A DNA stretch of 36,834 nt from Alistipes sp. Its GTDB lineage: Bacteria > Bacteroidota > Bacteroidia > Bacteroidales > Rikenellaceae. Under the pieces are notes generated by a model, which was not told where the DNA came from, ran no database searches, and saw only the letters and a program-made list of their open reading frames with translations. The DNA lies in assembly GCA_020026415.1 (NCBI GenBank), contig JAHHQL010000016.1:1-36834 (forward strand). Reading direction: 5' to 3'. Made by a program: the position numbers and the translations under genes. Of this stretch, positions 32,668 through 36,834 are shown in pieces; the first letter of the stretch is position 1; every line of letters begins with the position of its first letter.

Positions 32668-33696
32668 TTACTGCTTGTCGGTATTCGGATCGGGAATTTC
32701 GGGTTCGGGTTCGGGCTCCGGTTCGGGATCGGGTTTCTGGTTTTCGGGCGAGAATTTCTCGTTGATGATCGTCCAGCCGTTCTCCTCGCGGATCCACTCC
32801 TCCGGCCACAGGCTGAAGAGGATGTTCCAAGTGGGTTCTTCACCCTCCAAATCGGGTGTCTGCTTCGTGTAGGCGTAAATTTTATTGACGCGATCGACCG
32901 CCACGAGCATGATGGGCGTCGAGTTGATCGTCATGCCGTATTTGCCGTTTTCCTCCGCATAGCCGATGAAGTTGGGTTCGTCGCGCTGCTGACGCTCGTC
33001 GCGTTTGAGCGTGATGCGCGATGCCCATGCGTCCTCGTAGGACTTGATCTTCCAGTCGGTCGTATCGGCGGCATAGGCATAGATCTTGATCTGACCGTTG
33101 GCATAATGCTCCTCGGCAGCCTCTGGCGTTGTCTTGAATTTGGGATCGACATAAGCCTTGAGTTTGGCGGGCGGATTGTAGAAATCGTTGCGGAGCACCC
33201 ATTTGCCCGACTTGTAGCAACGACCCTCCTTGTAGGGGGTGAAGGTCAGCGAAACGTAGAGGAAAGGCACGTTCAGCACGCTCTCCTGCATCGTGTAGGC
33301 AAAAAGGCGGGACGAAGGATCGACCGCCACGACCATCTGTGGCTGACGCGAGATGGGCATCTGCAACCATCCGACAGCCTCCGCGGACGTACCGTCCTCG
33401 GCCGTTCCCGTAAACTGATAGGGCGTACCGACAGCGGCGGGTTCGCTCTGCTGTTCCTGAGGGTTCTGTTTCGAGGTGATCACGCCTGCCAAGGCATCGT
33501 CATACGAGAGTATCTGCCACGAAGTCGTATCGACCGCATAGGTGTAGAGGCGGATGCCTTCGAGCGGTTCGGGCTGATCGACCGATTTGGCCTGCACAAA
33601 GGGTTTCAGCACATAGGTGGTTGCGGTGGAGTTGTCTTTCAGACAGCCTGAGAACAACATCGCGGCCAGCATACAGTATAGGAATCTCAATTTCAC
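32668..33696 (-). CDS. Unrecognised lipoprotein with a duplicated domain and Pro-Glu tail
   Basis: A 342-residue lipoprotein with lipobox FSGC (C18). I do not recognise its family. Two halves resemble each other: about 47-140 (IRLYTYAVDTTSWQILSYDD, later MVVAVDPSSRLFAYTMQE) and about 203-305 (IKIYAYAADTTDWKIKSYED, later MLVAVDRVNKIYAYTKQT). Each is followed by a strand pair rich in aromatic residues. The C-terminus is a PDPEPEPEPEPEIPDP repeat. The start is a GTG at 33696 that overlaps the folK stop as GTGA; no ATG gives a complete signal peptide. It lies 15 bases upstream of the Big_5 gene and is probably exported to the outer membrane. Confidence 0.85.
   Translation of the reverse strand: MKLRFLYCMLAAMLFSGCLKDNSTATTYVLKPFVQAKSVDQPEPLEGIRLYTYAVDTTSWQILSYDDALAGVITSKQNPQEQQSEPAAVGTPYQFTGTAEDGTSAEAVGWLQMPISRQPQMVVAVDPSSRLFAYTMQESVLNVPFLYVSLTFTPYKEGRCYKSGKWVLRNDFYNPPAKLKAYVDPKFKTTPEAAEEHYANGQIKIYAYAADTTDWKIKSYEDAWASRITLKRDERQQRDEPNFIGYAEENGKYGMTINSTPIMLVAVDRVNKIYAYTKQTPDLEGEEPTWNILFSLWPEEWIREENGWTIINEKFSPENQKPDPEPEPEPEPEIPDPNTDKQ
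32701..32736 (-). repeat. GGTTCG-type repeat encoding the Pro-Glu tail
   Basis: The plus strand reads a run of GGGTTC-like hexamers with small variations, translated on the minus strand as alternating Pro and Glu. It is a coding low-complexity repeat that could vary in length between strains. Confidence 0.75.
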
Positions 33697-34205
33697 TTGT
33701 TTTCGTATTTTGGTTTTTTTGTTTTCAATTCGTCGAGCATTTCGCGCAGGGTCTTTCCCGTCACGGGATGGATGCGGTCGCGGGCAATCTCGCACAGCGG
33801 CACGAGGGCAAATTCGCGTTCGCCCATCCGCGGGTGGGGAATCTCCAGATCGGGAGTCGAGATGATCTCGTCGTCGTAGAACATGATGTCGATGTCGATC
33901 GTGCGCGAGGTGTAACGGACACCCGTTGCGGCCTTTTCGCCGGCCTCCGCCTTGCGGTCGCGTCCCAGTTCGTGCTCGATGGAGTGGATCTCCAGAAGGA
34001 TCTCTTCGGGTCGGAGGTCTGTGGTGATCTCCACGGCCTGATTCGAGAACATCTTTTCGGATTCGAATCCCCACGCTTTCGACTCGTAGCGGTGCGAACA
34101 GCGCAGAACGGCTCCGATGCGGGCGTTGATCAAACGCTGGGCGGCATGAAGCGTCTGCTTCATCTGACCCAGATTTCCGCCTAACAACAATATCACACGT
34201 GCCAT
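33693..34205 (-). CDS. folK: 2-amino-4-hydroxy-6-hydroxymethyldihydropteridine pyrophosphokinase (FolK)
   Basis: FolK transfers pyrophosphate from ATP to 6-hydroxymethyl-7,8-dihydropterin in folate synthesis. The 170-residue protein has the N-terminal LLLGGNLGQMKQTLHAA (6-22), the SKAWGF loop, FSNQAVEITTDLRPEEIL, the LGRDRK motif, RTIDIDIMFYDDEIISTP with metal-binding aspartates, and IPHPRMGEREFALVPL (the RxFVLxPL-type signature). It matches the family's normal length. It follows the delta-prime gene by 4 bases, and its stop overlaps the GTG start of the lipoprotein gene. Confidence 0.96.
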   Translation of the reverse strand: MARVILLLGGNLGQMKQTLHAAQRLINARIGAVLRCSHRYESKAWGFESEKMFSNQAVEITTDLRPEEILLEIHSIEHELGRDRKAEAGEKAATGVRYTSRTIDIDIMFYDDEIISTPDLEIPHPRMGEREFALVPLCEIARDRIHPVTGKTLREMLDELKTKKPKYENK

Positions 34206-34209
34206 AATG

Positions 34210-35355
34210 CTACAAATGTTTGATCATTTTGCTCACGGCAAGAGCAAAATGGGTGAATACGATGGTCGGATTGCCGTTTTGCGTGATCTGACTCATTGCG
34301 CGTTCGATCTCATCCGACAGGGGTTCTATGTTTCGCGCCCCGACAAAGGGGGCAAAGTTGGTGCAGAATTTCAGTTCCTCGCCCCAGAGGTAACCCACCT
34401 GCGGGATGCCCGAATGGAGCATGAAACTCTCGCGCAACAGACGCAGGGCATTGCGAAGGAACGAACGCTGCTGTTCGCGCGTCAGACGGGCGACATCCTC
34501 CGCCCAAGTGATCAGTTCGAGGTGTCTGTCGTTGTAACTCAGACGCATCAGTCGGCAGAACAACTCGAAATTCTCCTGTCGTTCCGTGTCATCCTCGCCT
34601 TTGATCAGTTGCTTCAGACGCAGAATATCACCCGCCGCCAGTCGTGACAATACACGGTTCTGTTCCGCATCCCGCACGCCGTGTTCCGCGGCATAGCGTT
34701 GCAACACTTCGGGCGTGATGCGCGGGACGCCGACCTCCTGCGTGCGCGAAAGAATCGTCGGCAACAGCAGGTCGGACTGCTCCGACACCAACACGAACAA
34801 CGTGTGTTCCCACGGCTCTTCGAGGATTTTCAGCAGTTTGTTCTCCGCCACCTCGATCATCGTTTCGGGCAGCCACATGAGGATGACCTTGTACTCCGAC
34901 TCGAAACTCTTGAACGAGAGTTTGCGGATGATTTCGTCGGCCTCACCCGCCGAGATCACTCCTTTGAGCGTCTTGCCGAGGTCGAGCCGCGCGTACCACT
35001 CGTGGGGCGAGAAGTAACCGCCCGTTTCGGTGAACAGTTCGCGGAACTGACCCATGAACTGGTCGCTGAGCATCACATCGGTCGATTTCTTGCCCTGACG
35101 GTTCACCGGAAAGACCATGTGGAGGTCGGGGTGTGCCAACTGGCTGATCTGACGACACGAAGGACATTCGCCGCACGAATCGCCGTCGAGACGGTGCGTG
35201 CAGCACAGGTACTGCACATAGGCAACCGCCAGCGCGAGACTGCCCGCTCCGGCACTGCCTGAGAAGAGTTGCGCGTGACTGATGCGCCCCGTATCGACGG
35301 CGTGCACGAGGTGTCGTTTCAACTCCTCCTGACCGATGATGTCCTTGAACTGCAT
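34210..35355 (-). CDS. holB: DNA polymerase III delta-prime subunit (clamp loader)
   Basis: The delta-prime subunit is part of the clamp loader that places the sliding clamp on DNA. The 381-residue protein begins MQFKDIIGQEELKRHLVHAV (1-20), has a degenerate P-loop GSAGAGSLALA (33-43) without the Lys-Thr/Ser pair, a cysteine cluster (C51, C52, C61, C64, C67) that matches the zinc module, and the LLKILEEPWEHTLFVLVSE segment typical of clamp-loader subunits. The usual SRC motif reads SRT (LLPTILSRTQE). These features fit a non-hydrolysing delta-prime rather than the ATPase gamma/tau. The gene lies 4 bases after the flippase gene. Confidence 0.9.
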   Translation of the reverse strand: MQFKDIIGQEELKRHLVHAVDTGRISHAQLFSGSAGAGSLALAVAYVQYLCCTHRLDGDSCGECPSCRQISQLAHPDLHMVFPVNRQGKKSTDVMLSDQFMGQFRELFTETGGYFSPHEWYARLDLGKTLKGVISAGEADEIIRKLSFKSFESEYKVILMWLPETMIEVAENKLLKILEEPWEHTLFVLVSEQSDLLLPTILSRTQEVGVPRITPEVLQRYAAEHGVRDAEQNRVLSRLAAGDILRLKQLIKGEDDTERQENFELFCRLMRLSYNDRHLELITWAEDVARLTREQQRSFLRNALRLLRESFMLHSGIPQVGYLWGEELKFCTNFAPFVGARNIEPLSDEIERAMSQITQNGNPTIVFTHFALAVSKMIKHL

Positions 35356-35359
35356 GTCG

Positions 35360-36834
35360 TTATTTTCTTTTGAGTGCCGAGCGGATCAGAGCCCCGACGT
35401 CGATGTGTTCCCTGCCCACGAGATAGGTCAGATAACCCGCAAATGCCAGCATATTAAACGAATAACCGAGAAAAACATTGTCCGTACAGCGTCCCGTGAA
35501 CTCGCATGTGTAGAACAAGCCGAGTGCCACGACAACATATTCGCCCATGCGTTTCCATGCGTAGGGTGTGGGGAAGTAGCGGCGGTTGAGCCACCAACTG
35601 ACGGCGACCATCGCGGTTTCGCTCGCCAGACGTGTCCATGCCGCACCGAAGTAGCCGAACAGAGGGATCAGAATCCGACCCGCCACAAACATGGCGACAA
35701 GACCGCAACCCGTCACCACGATGGCAAGCGAGGTGCGCTCCTCCCGTTTGTACCAGAACGAGAGGTTGAGCCATACGCCCGCAAGAATGTTTGCTCCGAG
35801 CACCACGGGCAGGATGTAAATACCCTCGCGGAAATTACGCCCGACGATCAGTGCGAAAAGGTCGCGGAAGAGGGCGATGCCCAAGAAAATGACCATCGAG
35901 GCCATCACGTAGTATTTCAGGGCGGCGGCGTTCATCTCCACGAAGTCGCTCTTCTTGAAGTTCGACAGGAAGAACGGCTCGGCAGCCAGACGGTACATCT
36001 GGTAGAAGAGCATCATCACCACGGCGATCTTGGTGATTGCGCCGTAGATGCCCAATTGCGCCATCGGGTCGCTGCCGTCGGGGATGAGGTATTTGATGAG
36101 TTGTCGGTCGAGGAACTCGTTGGCGGTACCTGCCAGTCCGCCGATTAGAAGCGGCATCGAATAGACGAGGATGCGTCCCAACAGACGGCGGTCAATGTGC
36201 GGGATGACGTGATCGGTCGTACGCAGAATCACGAGGAAGGTCACCACGCTGGCGATCAGGTTGGCGACAAAGACCCAGCCCACGCCGAAATCCGATCGGT
36301 ATAACCCCGCAAAACCGAATGCAATGGCGATGCCCACGTTCAGAAGGACGTTGAGCGTCTTGATCCCCACGAAGGTTTGGGCGCGACCCTGTTCCCTGAG
36401 GCGCGAGAAGGGGATACACCCCGCCACATCGAACAGGATGATCAGTCCGACGAGGACGACATACATCGGGTGGGGTACATACGCCTTGCCCATGACGGCG
36501 GAGAGGGGTTCGCGGAACAAGACGACCGCCGCCGCAAAAATCAGTGCGGCCAGCGAAGTTATGCCCCACGTTGTGGCAAAGAGTTTGCGCTTTGCTCCCA
36601 CGACGTCGCCGCCCGCCTCGTCGGCCTTTGCCGAAAAGCGGAAATAACTCGACTCCATACCCATTGTCAGGAGGGTCAGAGCCAAGGGCACCAGCGCATA
36701 GACATCGGTGACGATTCCATAGACCCCCTGCTCGAAAATACGGGTGTAGTAGGGTGTGAGCAAGTAACTCAGGAAGCGTACCACGATGGTACTGATGCCG
36801 TAGATGGCGGTTTGTTTGGCTAATTTTTCGAGCA
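35360..36834 (-). CDS. Polysaccharide flippase (Wzx/MurJ-type, MATE-like superfamily), 5' end at the window edge
   Basis: An inner-membrane protein with 12-14 hydrophobic segments, open from the right edge, at least 491 codons long. Family features include the N-terminal KQTAIYGISTIVVRFLSYLL, then TPYYTRIFEQGVYGIVTDVY, and the repeated LFREPLSAVMGK / LFALIVGRNFREG patterns seen in lipopolysaccharide O-unit and lipid-linked oligosaccharide flippases. The last two bases in the window on this strand are TG followed by CTCGAAAAA, so the start codon is probably an ATG whose A is one base beyond the edge. An internal GTG at 36784 would delete the first helix and is unlikely. It is the first visible gene of the ten-gene run. 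Confidence 0.9.
   Translation of the reverse strand, partial: LEKLAKQTAIYGISTIVVRFLSYLLTPYYTRIFEQGVYGIVTDVYALVPLALTLLTMGMESSYFRFSAKADEAGGDVVGAKRKLFATTWGITSLAALIFAAAVVLFREPLSAVMGKAYVPHPMYVVLVGLIILFDVAGCIPFSRLREQGRAQTFVGIKTLNVLLNVGIAIAFGFAGLYRSDFGVGWVFVANLIASVVTFLVILRTTDHVIPHIDRRLLGRILVYSMPLLIGGLAGTANEFLDRQLIKYLIPDGSDPMAQLGIYGAITKIAVVMMLFYQMYRLAAEPFFLSNFKKSDFVEMNAAALKYYVMASMVIFLGIALFRDLFALIVGRNFREGIYILPVVLGANILAGVWLNLSFWYKREERTSLAIVVTGCGLVAMFVAGRILIPLFGYFGAAWTRLASETAMVAVSWWLNRRYFPTPYAWKRMGEYVVVALGLFYTCEFTGRCTDNVFLGYSFNMLAFAGYLTYLVGREHIDVGALIRSALKRK

Noticed and set aside
34210..35355. Loss of the P-loop lysine as a sign of a broken clamp-loader gene
   Set aside because: Delta-prime subunits do not hydrolyse ATP and commonly have a degenerate P-loop, so this is expected for the family.

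Overview
The window looks like ordinary chromosome from a member of the Bacteroidales, most likely Rikenellaceae and near Alistipes. That placement is an inference. It rests on fairly GC-rich coding sequence separated by AT-rich gaps, repeated Bacteroidetes-type promoter boxes (TTG, about 20 bases, TAnnTTTG), weak or absent Shine-Dalgarno sequences, and families typical of the phylum: BatD/BatE, DUF4296, a Big_5 lipoprotein, a PorT-like barrel, SDR-type threonine dehydrogenase and a Tgt lacking its zinc cysteines. I see no insertion sequence, prophage, CRISPR array, rRNA or plasmid function.

Layout. 1-2460: a partial tRNA-Thr(CGT) on the minus strand, then cstA and an overlapping helical protein on the plus strand, closed by a terminator. 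2470-7544 (minus): a batD-batE-recR operon, with a class I fumarate hydratase behind its own promoter. 7545-7895 is an AT-rich divergent control region; class II fructose-bisphosphate aldolase reads rightward from it. 9015-10625: a small membrane protein and an EamA exporter. 10627-12641 (minus): an alpha/beta hydrolase and L-threonine 3-dehydrogenase. 12774-12845: a complete tRNA-Thr(GGT) with promoter and terminator.

13002-15330 (minus) is an overlapping glycosyltransferase-sigma factor-rsmG operon. It diverges from 15496-21872 (plus): tgt, an LptF/G permease, a PASTA protein, an RluD-type pseudouridine synthase and YgiQ. 21936-24354 (minus) pairs a YeiH-type exporter with an outer-membrane porin behind one strong promoter. 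24508-26072 (minus) is prmA-recO, divergent from xerD (26160-27071) across a dyad that covers both predicted start sites. 27068-36834 (minus) is a tightly packed run of ten genes: flippase, delta-prime subunit, folK, two lipoproteins, an outer-membrane barrel, rbfA, an FtsX-like permease, a DUF4296 lipoprotein and a small unknown.

Taken together the region is housekeeping: translation and tRNA/rRNA modification (tgt, rluD-like, rsmG, prmA, rbfA, ygiQ), recombination and replication (recR, recO, xerD, delta-prime), central metabolism (fumarase, aldolase, threonine dehydrogenase, folK) and envelope biogenesis (LptF/G, LolC/E-like, flippase, barrels, lipoproteins). I found no convincing new defence or mobile system. 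The points that most deserve a second look are the Tgt without its cysteine zinc site, the prmA/xerD dyad, the structured tgt leader, the duplicated-domain lipoprotein, and the short amidohydrolase-like protein at 27068-27424.
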